A stretch of 31,332 nt of DNA from Bacteroides sp. CAG:709 (GTDB lineage: Bacteria; Bacteroidota; Bacteroidia; Bacteroidales; UBA932): the NCBI GenBank assembly GCA_000434935.1, contig FR882206.1:860-32191 (forward strand). The letters are read 5' to 3'. The notes under the pieces were generated by a model. That model was not told the DNA's origin, made no database searches, and worked only from the letters and a program-made list of their open reading frames with translations. Numbering within the stretch: position 1 is the stretch's first letter; every line of letters begins with the position of its first letter. The translations under genes and the position numbers were made by a program. Below, piece by piece: positions 15,415-24,037 of the stretch.

Positions 15415-16359
15415 TTACTTGGTGTTATTCGTTGTTGAAATGACATTTTTCAGCCATGCCGGATAATTGGAACATACGAATTTGAACAATGTGTGATTCG
15501 TCTGATACCATTTTATGGCTTTGGTGGAGTATACGGCATTGCCGTCGCCAGCCTTTTTGTCTACATTGTAAATGCTTACATTGATGCCGGCATTCAGATA
15601 GTCATTGACATTGATCCTGCCGGAACTTCCGGCCTCTTCATATAGATCTTTGGCGGCGAGATTGACCCAATTGAATCCCATGCCGTTGATGTCGGCGGGA
15701 GCCTTGCCGGAGTTCATGGCTATAGGCAAGCCGCTCTGAATTGCATAAGTCCAAGCCGCTTTCATGACGCTGTTGTCGAATCCCGTGCACAAGAGAATAA
15801 CGAAATTATCGGCCTTCTTGGCCTTTACGATTTCGCAAACCCTTTTTGCACAAGCGATTACGGGCTCCGGATTGTTTGCGGGATAGCTGATTCTCTTGAT
15901 GTCGATGACCAGTCTCGTAGGACTGTTTTTGCGCATTGCGGCGTCGAGAAGTTCATCCAGCGTCGGAATCTGTTCCCCGTTGCTCAGTTTGCCTGCGGCT
16001 CGGATTTTTGCCAATGTGGTCTTGTATGGAACGTTACCGTTTATCTCGCAAGTTCCGCTGGCATGGGCGATTATTACTTCATTGTCCTTGGTGATGTATG
16101 CATCGCATTCTGCGCCGTACACGCCTAGTGACATGGCGTATTTCAGCGCTTCCATAGAGTTGTCAGGCGCCCCGCATTCGCTGGCCCCGAACCTGTGTGC
16201 GACGATTCTGTTGTCGCACTCGGCCGGTTTCATCAGTTTCCCGGCCTGTTCGTCCGGATTCGGAAACTTGCTCCAATCAGGCTGGGCCGGCCAGTTGTCT
16301 TTCTGGCATCCGGTCAAAAGTAGTGCTGCCAGAAATATGTTTATGTGTAGCTTGTTCAT
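15415..16359 (-). CDS. Lipoprotein glycerophosphodiester phosphodiesterase
   Basis: A 314-aa lipoprotein of the GDPD family, which hydrolyses glycerophosphodiesters to glycerol 3-phosphate and an alcohol. The ATG at 16357-16359 is preferred over a TTG two codons upstream. The lipobox is LTGC with C18; the residues after Cys, Q-K-D-N, match the Bacteroidota lipoprotein-export signal (acidic residues after Q-K), which predicts display on the outer surface. Catalytic residues are in place: VAHRFG (H55, R56; the usual HRG is HRF here), GAECDAYIT (E84, D86) and IIAHA (H99), with VIDIK further on. The HRF variant, the insert ECGAPDNS and the surface signal distinguish it from the periplasmic GDPD of the same operon. 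It follows susD by 18 nt. Confidence 0.9.
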   Translation of the reverse strand: MNKLHINIFLAALLLTGCQKDNWPAQPDWSKFPNPDEQAGKLMKPAECDNRIVAHRFGASECGAPDNSMEALKYAMSLGVYGAECDAYITKDNEVIIAHASGTCEINGNVPYKTTLAKIRAAGKLSNGEQIPTLDELLDAAMRKNSPTRLVIDIKRISYPANNPEPVIACAKRVCEIVKAKKADNFVILLCTGFDNSVMKAAWTYAIQSGLPIAMNSGKAPADINGMGFNWVNLAAKDLYEEAGSSGRINVNDYLNAGINVSIYNVDKKAGDGNAVYSTKAIKWYQTNHTLFKFVCSNYPAWLKNVISTTNNTK

Positions 16360-16377
16360 AATCAATATTATAGAGGG

Positions 16378-17883
16378 TTAATACCAGCCTTCTGTCTGTG
16401 TCAGATTGGAATTCTTGTTCCTTGCGTCCTTGTGGATTGGCCAGAGAAGAATATTCTTGCTGTTCCTTTTGGCTTTCAGGGTTGCGTTGTAGTCCCAGAT
16501 GCTGTCCAGTCGTATCAATGCCCACCAGATTACGCCCTCGCACGGAAATTCGAGCATGTATTCTTTACTCAATGCTTTCCTGACGGCATCTTTCGTGGCA
16601 TCGGTGTAGAAATTCTCCTTGCCGTAAGCTCTCTTCGCAATGATGTTCAGGTAATTGAGGCTCTCGGAATAGGCCCCCTGGTAATATTTCAGCTCGGCTG
16701 CCATCATGACGGCTTGAGCGTAACGATAGTAAATCATGTCTGCGTCACGGACCATACTGCCGCTGCTGAGATCTCCTATGTATTTGTTCGGCCATGTGAT
16801 GACACCGTCATTGACCAGCTCATTCTGGCCATATTTGCCTTCGCCGAGATTCGTGCCGACTCTTTTGTCTCCGTTTATATCCCTGCTTTTGCGGAGTTCG
16901 TCCAGGAAATTGTCACCATAGTCCAGCCACTGGGTGCTTCCGATAGGCACGGGATTGCATTGGAACTCTTTTTTTACGCCAGGTGTGGCGAAAGTGAAAT
17001 AAACGGTATAGCCGCCGGTCAGTTTGAATGCCTGATCGTTGAGAAGCGCGAAAATAACTTCATTGCTGTTCTTGTTTCCGGTTCCGCGCCCGTCGAATAT
17101 CTTGGAATAGTCCGCCAGTAGCCTGGAGTCGCCGCTCTTTACGCCGATGCTTTCCAATGCTTCGGAAGCCATTGACAGATAGTCTTCTCCCGCCTTTTCT
17201 ACGGAATACATCCACAGCGCGTATTCCGCTTTCAGCATGTTGACGGCATCCTTTGTCGCCAGATATTTGTTGGCTCCGAGTGCGCCGCTGTTGTCTACGG
17301 CAGTCTGTATGTCTTTTTCAATGAGTGCGTATACGGCTGATTTCGGGGATCTTGACGGATAGGTTTCTTTCTGTGATACCGATTCGATGGGTTCAGTATT
17401 CAGCGGAACATCTCCCCAGATCCTGACAGCCCAGAAGTAACAATATGCGCGTGCGAAGGATGCTTGCCCTATTGCCCATGCACGGTCTTCATCTTTCATC
17501 GGGATGGCGGATGAAGGGGCATATTTCAATACTGCATTGGCTTGATCTATAGCATTGTACAGTTTCGACCACTTGCACGACGCTGTGGACGAGGTCATGT
17601 TGTTGTCGAGGATATCCTTCGCCATATAGACCTTGTTCAGGTGACTGTAACCCCACATGTATGGCCCTACGCGCAGTTCTCCCCAGTGGAGCATGGATAT
17701 GTCATCCTGGATGAAGTTCTCCCGGATGTCCGAATATATCGCATTGGCAGACGTCGTCACATGCACGCTCGTCTTCCACATGTTGCTGGCTGTGAGCTTG
17801 TTGTCCTGAACGATGTCCAGAGGATTGTCGCAGGATGAAAGCACGCCGCATATAATCATTATTGGGATAATCTTGTTCTTCAT
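16378..17883 (-). CDS. susD: SusD/RagB-family outer-membrane lipoprotein
   Basis: A 501-aa SusD-like surface lipoprotein that forms the lid of the SusC channel and captures the ligand. The signal peptide ends in a lipobox with C18 (LSSCDNPLD, the usual SusD beginning). The SusD tetratricopeptide-like core is visible: AIGQASFARAYCYFWAVRIWGDVPLNTEP around 140-170, a family signature; DADMIYYRYAQAVMMAAELKYYQG; and a C-terminal EYMLEFPCEGVIWWALIRLDS-type block with GWY at the end. The ligand is not a sugar by default: every enzyme in the operon acts on glycerophosphodiesters, so that is the likely cargo. The gap to the upstream susC is one nucleotide. The symbol denotes the family, not starch use. 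Confidence 0.93.
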   Translation of the reverse strand: MKNKIIPIMIICGVLSSCDNPLDIVQDNKLTASNMWKTSVHVTTSANAIYSDIRENFIQDDISMLHWGELRVGPYMWGYSHLNKVYMAKDILDNNMTSSTASCKWSKLYNAIDQANAVLKYAPSSAIPMKDEDRAWAIGQASFARAYCYFWAVRIWGDVPLNTEPIESVSQKETYPSRSPKSAVYALIEKDIQTAVDNSGALGANKYLATKDAVNMLKAEYALWMYSVEKAGEDYLSMASEALESIGVKSGDSRLLADYSKIFDGRGTGNKNSNEVIFALLNDQAFKLTGGYTVYFTFATPGVKKEFQCNPVPIGSTQWLDYGDNFLDELRKSRDINGDKRVGTNLGEGKYGQNELVNDGVITWPNKYIGDLSSGSMVRDADMIYYRYAQAVMMAAELKYYQGAYSESLNYLNIIAKRAYGKENFYTDATKDAVRKALSKEYMLEFPCEGVIWWALIRLDSIWDYNATLKAKRNSKNILLWPIHKDARNKNSNLTQTEGWY

Positions 17884-17884
17884 G

Positions 17885-20800
17885 TCAGAATACTAGTTTT
17901 AGACTGAAAATAATCTTCCTTGCGTTAGGCATGAGGTTTCCCGTGTCGGAAGTGCTGTTGTTGTTGGTGGACAGGGCCTGGTACATGTCAGACGAACCAT
18001 CTGACCCGATGCCGCTCTCCGGACTGATGGCTCCGGTGACGCCTGTGAAGTAATGGAGCGTGTTGCCTGATACTCCGATGGTTACTTTCTGCATCTTAAG
18101 CGGCTTTATCCATTTCTGAGGAAGTTCGTAGAACAGGGATACGTCCCTGATGCACAAATAGTCGGCCTTTTCTGTCATGACGCTTGAGTTTCCCCTCCAG
18201 TTCCTGTTTCCCCAGTCGGAGTCATTCGGCGTATAGCGTGCATATCCAGACTTGTCTCCAGGGGTTTTCCAGCAGTCATAGACGATGTCGCCAAGCGAAG
18301 AGTTGCAGTCTCCCATGGTGTTCTTCAGCAGCTGCATCTTCTGTCCGTTGATGATGGAGTGACCGATGGCATAATCGAGATAGACATTGAAAGTCAATCC
18401 CTTCCATCTGATGGTGTTGTTCAATCCTCCGACGGAATGCGGAACTACACTGCCGAGATAGAACATGTCCTCGGAGTTGATTATTTCATTGCCCTTGCCG
18501 TCCACGGCTGATCCTTTACGGTTGCACCACTCATAGTCGCCTGCATCTTTCCGGCCTGTGATTCTTTTACCGTCGCTTACGCGGAAGCCCTTGGATTCTG
18601 CATCGTACAGAGCCTTGTCAGCCTCGTCCAGATTCTGGATGATATGGTCGACCTTGTAACCGTAAATCCTGCCAAGCGGTTCGCCGACAGCAGTGCCGCC
18701 GAAACGGTATCCGCTCTTGGATAGTTTGTAACCGCCTATCCTCCAACCTTTTTCGCCGGTGACGTGTCCGTCTTCGTCAATGATGTCGTACATATATTCA
18801 TCAGGAAGCGAGAGTACCCTGTTCTTGGTGAATGCGTAGGTGAAGTCGGTGCTCCAGGAGAAATTTTTCGTGCTTATGTTTTCGGAATGCAATTCCATCT
18901 CGAATCCGTAGAACCGTGCGCTTCCGACATTGGCCTTGACACTGCTGTATGGGCTGGTGTCCGGAAGCGTTATGCTGAACAACATGTCGGAAGTCACCTT
19001 GTTATAGTAGTCGAAGATGAAACGTACCCTGTCCTTCAGAAAAGAGAGATCCATTCCCGCATCCAGTTGTGTGGTGGTTTCCCATTTCATGGATGTGTTC
19101 TGCATTTTGGATGGAATCATTGTCGGCAGGCTGCCATAGCTGGATGTCTCAAATGCGCCATAGGTGTCGTAAAGGCCGATTCCGTTGTTGCCTGTCTGTC
19201 CGTATGACAGCCTGAGCTTGAATGTGTTGGCTGTTCTTTTTGCATTGCTCCAGAAAGGTTCTTCGGAAACGAGCCATGCCACGGACGCTGCCGGGAAATA
19301 TCCCCATCTGTTGCCTTTTGCGAATTTCGACGAGCCGTCTGCTCTGATTGAGCCTGAGACAATGTATCTGTTCCGGAAGTCGTAACCGATTCTTGCGAAT
19401 CCGGAAATCATTGCCTGTTTTTCATCATTGCCGGAAGCTTCGAAGTTTGTGCCTGATTGAAGTACGGGGACATCGTCTGATGCGGCCCCTGATGATTTGG
19501 CTTTCACGACGGAGTAATTCTGAATCATGTATTCATATCCGGCCGTTGCGCTGAGATGGTGCGCGTCCCTGAAGGTCTTGTTGAATGACAAATGCGCCGT
19601 GAATGTGTCTACGGATTTGTTTGTCCTTGTCTGCGTCATAGGTCTGGTTGACGAAACCGTGTTTATTACTCCATCCCTTTCGCCGTATGTGTAGTAGCTT
19701 CCGATATAATTCTGCTCATAGCGGTTGTATAAGGCGTTGAGGGCCAGTCCGTCTATTATGGTCCATTTCAGGTTGAACGCTCCGGAATGCCTTGACGTGG
19801 AATTTTGTCTGCTGTAGAAACGTTCGTACCAAGCTGGGCTGTGGGCGTTTTTGTTGGTAGACACCAGCTGATTCCATTCTCCGTCAAGGTTTTTCTCCAT
19901 GGCGGTCGGCGCTGCGATGAGTCCGCGACCGATGCATTGATAATAATTGTCTACCGGAATGTGTTTTTTCTGTCGGGACATGTCAAATGCCGCGCCGGCC
20001 TCAAGATTGTCGGTGATTTTGAAACTGGTATTGCCGTGCATCGTGAAGACATTGTAGTCACTCATGGCGATGATGCCGTCATCTCCCATGTAACTTGCAG
20101 ATGCTGAGTATTTTACCCTGTCTGATGAACCATTTACGCCGATATATTCCTTGTGCCAGAGAGCTGTGGAAAACCATTTTCCCTGCCAGTCATTGTCCTG
20201 GAAAATGATGACTTTGGTAGGGTCGACAGGGTCTGCCATCCAGGAATATCCGTCAGGCACGGTGCCGCCCCAGTCCAGGTATCTGGTTGAATAGATGGAT
20301 TTGCTGCTGGTGTTGCCGGTACCATATGCGTTCGGCCCTGAAAGCAGAAGTTCGGCAGGATGTTCCTTGTCATTGGCAAGAGCCTCTGAAATCGCCGGCC
20401 TGATGAAGTTCAAGTAGTCCCTGGAATTCAATATGTTCCATGATGTAGAGGGACTCTGGAATCCGACCTGCGTGTCCACTGTCAGCTGTATGCCTTTGGC
20501 GGCGGATCCTTTCTTCGTGGTTACCAGAATTACGCCATTCGATGCCCTGGCTCCATAAATGCCGGCAGAAGCTGCGTCTTTAAGGACTTCTATTGACTCG
20601 ATGTCATTGGTGTTTATTCCGCTCATGTCTTCGCGGATTGCGCCGTCCACGATGTAGATCGGGTCGTTGGACATTGAAATGGATGACCCTCCGCGAATCA
20701 TGAAACGCGGTGCTTCGCCCGAGAGCGCGTTGCTGGTGGAGACGCGCAATCCGGGAATCTTGCCTTTCAGGGCGTCACCTACGGTAGATGCCGGGATGTC

Positions 20801-21202
20801 GACAAGTTTGCCTCCTTCGAGTTTCGAGATTGATGAAGTCAGTGTCTTTCTGGATTGAGTACCATAACCGACGACGAGTATCTCGTCGAGCAGCTGCGTA
20901 TCATCGTCCAGTGCGATTTCGATATGCGAGAAGTTCTTGATTGTCAATTCCTTTTCGCTATATCCGAGAGAGGATACCACTATGCGTGAGTTTAGCGGTA
21001 TACTGATGGCGAATGTGCCGTCTTCTGCTGTGATGGTTCCTTTTCCGGAATCCTTGTTCATCACTGCAGCACCGGGTATAGGATTCCCTGTGTTGTCGCG
21101 GACAATGCCTGACAATGTTCCGGTATTTTGTGCGAAGAGACCGGATGTGCCCAGTATCAGGAATATAAATGACGCGACAGCTAGCTTGTATGATTTACCC
21201 AT
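17885..21202 (-). CDS. susC: SusC/RagA-family TonB-dependent transporter
   Basis: An outer-membrane TonB-dependent channel of 1105 aa, within the family's usual 950-1150. After a signal peptide (cleavage after LFAQ, residue about 25) comes a carboxypeptidase-regulatory-like domain (GTLSGIVRDNTGNPIPGAAV), then the TonB-box and plug entry region DEILVVGYGTQSRKTLTSSIS at about 106-126, the SusC plug signature FMIRGGSSI ... PIYIVDGAIRED, and IESIEVLKDAASAGIYGARASNGVILVTTKKG; the remaining 850 residues are a beta-barrel ending in ARKIIFSLKLVF with C-terminal Phe. It imports ligands passed on by SusD. Operon position, 12 nt after the periplasmic GDPD gene and directly before susD, gives its cargo as a glycerophosphodiester-containing molecule (inference). 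Confidence 0.96.
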   Translation of the reverse strand: MGKSYKLAVASFIFLILGTSGLFAQNTGTLSGIVRDNTGNPIPGAAVMNKDSGKGTITAEDGTFAISIPLNSRIVVSSLGYSEKELTIKNFSHIEIALDDDTQLLDEILVVGYGTQSRKTLTSSISKLEGGKLVDIPASTVGDALKGKIPGLRVSTSNALSGEAPRFMIRGGSSISMSNDPIYIVDGAIREDMSGINTNDIESIEVLKDAASAGIYGARASNGVILVTTKKGSAAKGIQLTVDTQVGFQSPSTSWNILNSRDYLNFIRPAISEALANDKEHPAELLLSGPNAYGTGNTSSKSIYSTRYLDWGGTVPDGYSWMADPVDPTKVIIFQDNDWQGKWFSTALWHKEYIGVNGSSDRVKYSASASYMGDDGIIAMSDYNVFTMHGNTSFKITDNLEAGAAFDMSRQKKHIPVDNYYQCIGRGLIAAPTAMEKNLDGEWNQLVSTNKNAHSPAWYERFYSRQNSTSRHSGAFNLKWTIIDGLALNALYNRYEQNYIGSYYTYGERDGVINTVSSTRPMTQTRTNKSVDTFTAHLSFNKTFRDAHHLSATAGYEYMIQNYSVVKAKSSGAASDDVPVLQSGTNFEASGNDEKQAMISGFARIGYDFRNRYIVSGSIRADGSSKFAKGNRWGYFPAASVAWLVSEEPFWSNAKRTANTFKLRLSYGQTGNNGIGLYDTYGAFETSSYGSLPTMIPSKMQNTSMKWETTTQLDAGMDLSFLKDRVRFIFDYYNKVTSDMLFSITLPDTSPYSSVKANVGSARFYGFEMELHSENISTKNFSWSTDFTYAFTKNRVLSLPDEYMYDIIDEDGHVTGEKGWRIGGYKLSKSGYRFGGTAVGEPLGRIYGYKVDHIIQNLDEADKALYDAESKGFRVSDGKRITGRKDAGDYEWCNRKGSAVDGKGNEIINSEDMFYLGSVVPHSVGGLNNTIRWKGLTFNVYLDYAIGHSIINGQKMQLLKNTMGDCNSSLGDIVYDCWKTPGDKSGYARYTPNDSDWGNRNWRGNSSVMTEKADYLCIRDVSLFYELPQKWIKPLKMQKVTIGVSGNTLHYFTGVTGAISPESGIGSDGSSDMYQALSTNNNSTSDTGNLMPNARKIIFSLKLVF

Positions 21203-21214
21203 AGTGTGGAGTGT

Positions 21215-22027
21215 TTATCTTTCGCTGAATACTGAAATGCCGTCCACGTATGCTTTTATCTTTTCCGGATGGTCTGAGGATACGTAGTCCACCCCGTGGC
21301 GTACAGCCCAGTCTACCACTTCGTAATCGTTTACAATCCAGAGAGTTACTTCCATTCCCAAGTCATGGGCTCTCTTAATGTAGTCGGGATGGTTCATGAG
21401 CCCGTTCATGTCGTATGAGATGGCGTTGTACCCCTTTTCGCGGCAGTATTCCGGACTTTTCACGAATACTCCGCTATCCAGAAACAGGACCTTGGCTTTG
21501 GGGTCGAGGCGGTGTATTTCCTGTATCATCCAGTCGCTGAAGGTGGTATATTCCACCTGTTCTTGCATTCCCATTTCTTTTACCGTCGCCACGACTTGTT
21601 CTACAGCTGCCGTTTCGCGTTCGCGCGAAGACTGTTTCTTGATCTCACAGATGAGTTTGGTCTCAGGGTGTTCCTTTCCGGCCTTCAGATATTCCTTCAG
21701 GGTCGGCATCACTGAACCGCCCGGCAGTATGACTTCACGGGCTTCTTTCCATGTTATATGCTGGATGTTCTTGTCTATACCGGGGACATTGGGCCCGTGG
21801 AAGACGATGATCTTGTTGTCGGATGTGAGCTGGACGTCGAACTCGGCGGCATATATTCCGAGGGATTGGCAATACTTCAGCGCCTGGATTGTGTTTTCGT
21901 AGTATCCAGTAACGGGGGATTCCGGAGTGTTGAATCGTACTCCTCTGTGGCCCACGACTTTAATCTGGGCATTGGTAATGATGATGCCCAGAATCATTGC
22001 GATAGCTGATGTCAGTATTCTTTTCAT
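21215..22027 (-). CDS. Secreted (periplasmic) glycerophosphodiester phosphodiesterase
   Basis: A 270-aa GDPD-family enzyme with an N-terminal signal peptide (cleavage probably after ITNA, residue 20) and no lipobox, hence periplasmic. The TIM-barrel active site is intact: VGHRGVRFNTPE (H27, R28), ENTIQAL, AAEFDVQLTSD (E62, D64), IVFHGPNV (H77), then ICEIKK near 126 and the C-terminal VTLWIVND and YVSSDHPEKIKAY. Expected products are glycerol 3-phosphate plus an alcohol. It is the second gene of the operon, one nucleotide after gpsA and 12 nt before susC. Together with the surface lipoprotein GDPD it places one phosphodiesterase on each side of the SusC channel, as polysaccharide loci do with their glycosidases. 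Confidence 0.93.
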   Translation of the reverse strand: MKRILTSAIAMILGIIITNAQIKVVGHRGVRFNTPESPVTGYYENTIQALKYCQSLGIYAAEFDVQLTSDNKIIVFHGPNVPGIDKNIQHITWKEAREVILPGGSVMPTLKEYLKAGKEHPETKLICEIKKQSSRERETAAVEQVVATVKEMGMQEQVEYTTFSDWMIQEIHRLDPKAKVLFLDSGVFVKSPEYCREKGYNAISYDMNGLMNHPDYIKRAHDLGMEVTLWIVNDYEVVDWAVRHGVDYVSSDHPEKIKAYVDGISVFSER

Positions 22028-22028
22028 T

Positions 22029-23072
22029 TTATATGTTTTCGAAGGTGAAACTTTCCCAAGGTAATCTGGCGTCTTTTCCGTGGTCGAGGACGTCTGCTAC
22101 ATGGCAGAGCATCGGGAATTTCCGGAGGTCCACTTCGCCTTTGTCCGCGCGGACCGAAATTGCAGAGAATACGCGTCTTGCTACGACCAGGCTTTCCAAT
22201 GTCACGCCGGCCAGAATGTTCATGGCTTCTTCATATGTCTTGCCTTCTCCCAGCAGGATGCCGATTTTCCTTGTCCGGCCTCCATATACCGTTACGTACA
22301 GATCGCCGATGCCGATGTTTTCGCAGTCTCGGCTGGCCCCCTGCAGTTCAAGCAGATAGCGCATTTCCTTGACAGCCTGATAGAAAGCGCCAGCCTGGCT
22401 GTTGTAATGGAGTCCATCGTTCATGGTCCGGTTTACTAGTCCGATGGTCATTGCCACTGCCAGCGCATAACCGTTTTTGAGAGCTACGGCGCTTTCCAAT
22501 CCTTCTACGTCATCGGTAAGAGAAATGTGGTAGTAGTCCGTGGACATGGTTGCTTTCATCATTTTCAGGACCTCCGGCTGTTTTCCGCAGAATGCTACCT
22601 CGGTCTGGTCGTGTGCCACGAGTTCGTAACTTGTGCAGGGACCGCCGATTGCGCATATTTTCCTTTCAATACTCTTGGCGGCAAGGCTGCGCTGCCAGTA
22701 TTCCGGATAGGATATGAGGGAGCCGTCTTCCAGATTGACAAGTCCCTTGGTTACAGAGAGAACCGGTATTGACGGCTCGAGGTTTATGAGAACTTCATTG
22801 AGAAACCAGTCTACACCGAACGAGCTCACGCCTCCGATTATGAAGTCGCAGCCCTTCACGGCCTCTTTCCAATTGTCAAATTGAAAATATTCAATGCCTT
22901 CGGGAAATGCTTTTTCGAATTTCGGGTGTTTGCCTTCGGCTTTGCATGCTTCGATGATTTCCCGGTCCAGAGGTGTGCCGACCAGGCGGACAGAATTACC
23001 GTTTTCTCTTGCGGGAAAAGCTAGAGCGGAGCCCATCATTCCAGCTCCGATGATTGTGATTGTCTTTGCCAT
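22029..23072 (-). CDS. gpsA: GpsA-family NAD(P)-dependent glycerol-3-phosphate dehydrogenase
   Basis: A 347-aa cytoplasmic dehydrogenase. The N-terminal dinucleotide-binding motif IIGAGMMGSALAFP is followed by VGGV-like FIIGGVSSFGV, VLSVTKGLVNLEDG (the GpsA VTKG block), an IGGPCTSYELV motif in place of the usual SGPSFA, EGLESAVALKNGYALAVAM with the likely catalytic lysine, and the late GIGDLYVTVYGGRTRKIGILLGEG block. These depart from housekeeping GpsA, so it is a divergent paralogue. In a catabolic operon it most likely oxidises imported glycerol 3-phosphate to dihydroxyacetone phosphate; lipid synthesis, the usual GpsA role, is less likely here. It is the promoter-proximal gene, divergent from the DeoR-type regulator, with a TACTTTTG -7 box. 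Confidence 0.82.
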   Translation of the reverse strand: MAKTITIIGAGMMGSALAFPARENGNSVRLVGTPLDREIIEACKAEGKHPKFEKAFPEGIEYFQFDNWKEAVKGCDFIIGGVSSFGVDWFLNEVLINLEPSIPVLSVTKGLVNLEDGSLISYPEYWQRSLAAKSIERKICAIGGPCTSYELVAHDQTEVAFCGKQPEVLKMMKATMSTDYYHISLTDDVEGLESAVALKNGYALAVAMTIGLVNRTMNDGLHYNSQAGAFYQAVKEMRYLLELQGASRDCENIGIGDLYVTVYGGRTRKIGILLGEGKTYEEAMNILAGVTLESLVVARRVFSAISVRADKGEVDLRKFPMLCHVADVLDHGKDARLPWESFTFENI

Positions 23073-23120
23073 TGTATTATTAGTTGTTTTGTTCGTCGTG
23101 TTATCTTATTTGGTTCATGG

Positions 23121-23128
23121 CAAAAGTA
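23121..23128 (-). promoter_or_regulatory. -7 box of the gpsA-GDPD-susCD operon (TACTTTTG)
   Basis: The minus strand reads TACTTTTG, a match to TAnnTTTG, giving a leader of about 40-45 nt. The first TTTCAT-type repeat (23134-23153) covers its -33 region. Confidence 0.55.
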
Positions 23129-23133
23129 AAAAG

Positions 23134-23216
23134 TTTTCATAATATAAAAAATAGTTAGAATTGAATTTTCATTTATAAAAAATAATTTTCATATTTGTTT
23201 CATAATAAAAAATATA
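23134..23216. promoter_or_regulatory. Array of TTTCAT direct repeats, likely operators of the DeoR/GlpR-type regulator
   Basis: Four TTTCAT hexamers begin at 23135, 23167, 23187 and 23198. Three extend into a longer repeat of the form TTTCATaaTAtAAAAAATA (23134-23153, 23166-23185, 23198-23216). Spacings of 32, 20 and 11 bp are close to 3, 2 and 1 helical turns, so the sites face the same side of DNA. DeoR-family proteins often bind short direct repeats. The array fills the space between the divergent gpsA and regulator genes. Confidence 0.6.
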
Positions 23217-23218
23217 TC

Positions 23219-24037
23219 ATGAATAAGGTTGAGGAAAGACAGAAGAAAATCAAGGATATTTTGGGCATCGTGGAATCCATAAGTACGGAAACCCTTGCTG
23301 AACGCATGAATGTGACAGGCGCGACGATTCGGAAGGACTTGCGGGACATGGAAAGCCGACATGAAATTATCCGGAACAGAGGTCAGGTGTCGCTGGCGCG
23401 GAAGCTCATTGTTGACCGCGATATCATGGAGAAAATTTTCATCAATGCTGATAAAAAAAATATTATCGGAGCTGCAGCCGCGGAGTTGATTACTCCCGGA
23501 GATTCCATCATTGTCACTTCCGGGTCTACAATTGATGCGTTTGTGCGTCATTTGGAGGCGAAAGGAAGTCTGAATGTGGTGACGCCGTCTGTCAGTGTCG
23601 CCATGACAATGACTTATAAGGACGGTGTCTCTGTAGTGATTTTAGGTGGAAGCGTAATCCGCAATTCCATGTCTACTCGTGATAGCTATTGTCTTGAAGG
23701 ACTGCGAAATATAAATTGCAGTAAACTTTTTTTCAGTTGTGACGGTCTGGATTTCGCGACAGGTGTCATCACGGCATTCCTGGACGAGGCCCGTCTTACC
23801 CAAGCGATGACGGAGCATGCGAAGAGCATAGTTCTTCTGGCAGATTCCAGCAAATTCGGCAAGACGGGATTCGGAAAAATTTGTGAGCTGCGTGACATCG
23901 ACATCTTGGTGACCGACGAGGGTCTTCCTGATTCCGTCCGTACGAAACTTGAGGAACTCGGAGTCCATGTCATCATTGCCCGTGAGCGGGCATTTCTGTC
24001 GGGAACTTACTGCCACATGCAGGCTCCATCCCAGTAG
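23219..24037 (+). CDS. DeoR/GlpR-family transcriptional regulator
   Basis: A 272-aa regulator; the ATG at 23219 is chosen over an in-frame ATG eight codons upstream because it begins the conserved N-terminus (NKVEERQKKIKDILG). The DeoR helix-turn-helix is at about 20-50 (TLAERMNVTGATIRKDLRDME), with I-R-N-R-G-Q behind it, then the sugar-phosphate-sensing domain with GDSIIVTSGSTIDAFVRHL, VVTPSVSVAM, VVILGGSVI, FFSCDGLDFATGVIT and VLLADSSKFGK. GlpR, the best-known member, senses glycerol 3-phosphate, which is exactly the product of the neighbouring operon, so that is the likely effector. It is transcribed divergently from gpsA across a 146-bp gap holding TTTCAT direct repeats. Its last 31 bp overlap the convergent gene for a 791-aa secreted protein. 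Confidence 0.9.
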   Translation: MNKVEERQKKIKDILGIVESISTETLAERMNVTGATIRKDLRDMESRHEIIRNRGQVSLARKLIVDRDIMEKIFINADKKNIIGAAAAELITPGDSIIVTSGSTIDAFVRHLEAKGSLNVVTPSVSVAMTMTYKDGVSVVILGGSVIRNSMSTRDSYCLEGLRNINCSKLFFSCDGLDFATGVITAFLDEARLTQAMTEHAKSIVLLADSSKFGKTGFGKICELRDIDILVTDEGLPDSVRTKLEELGVHVIIARERAFLSGTYCHMQAPSQ

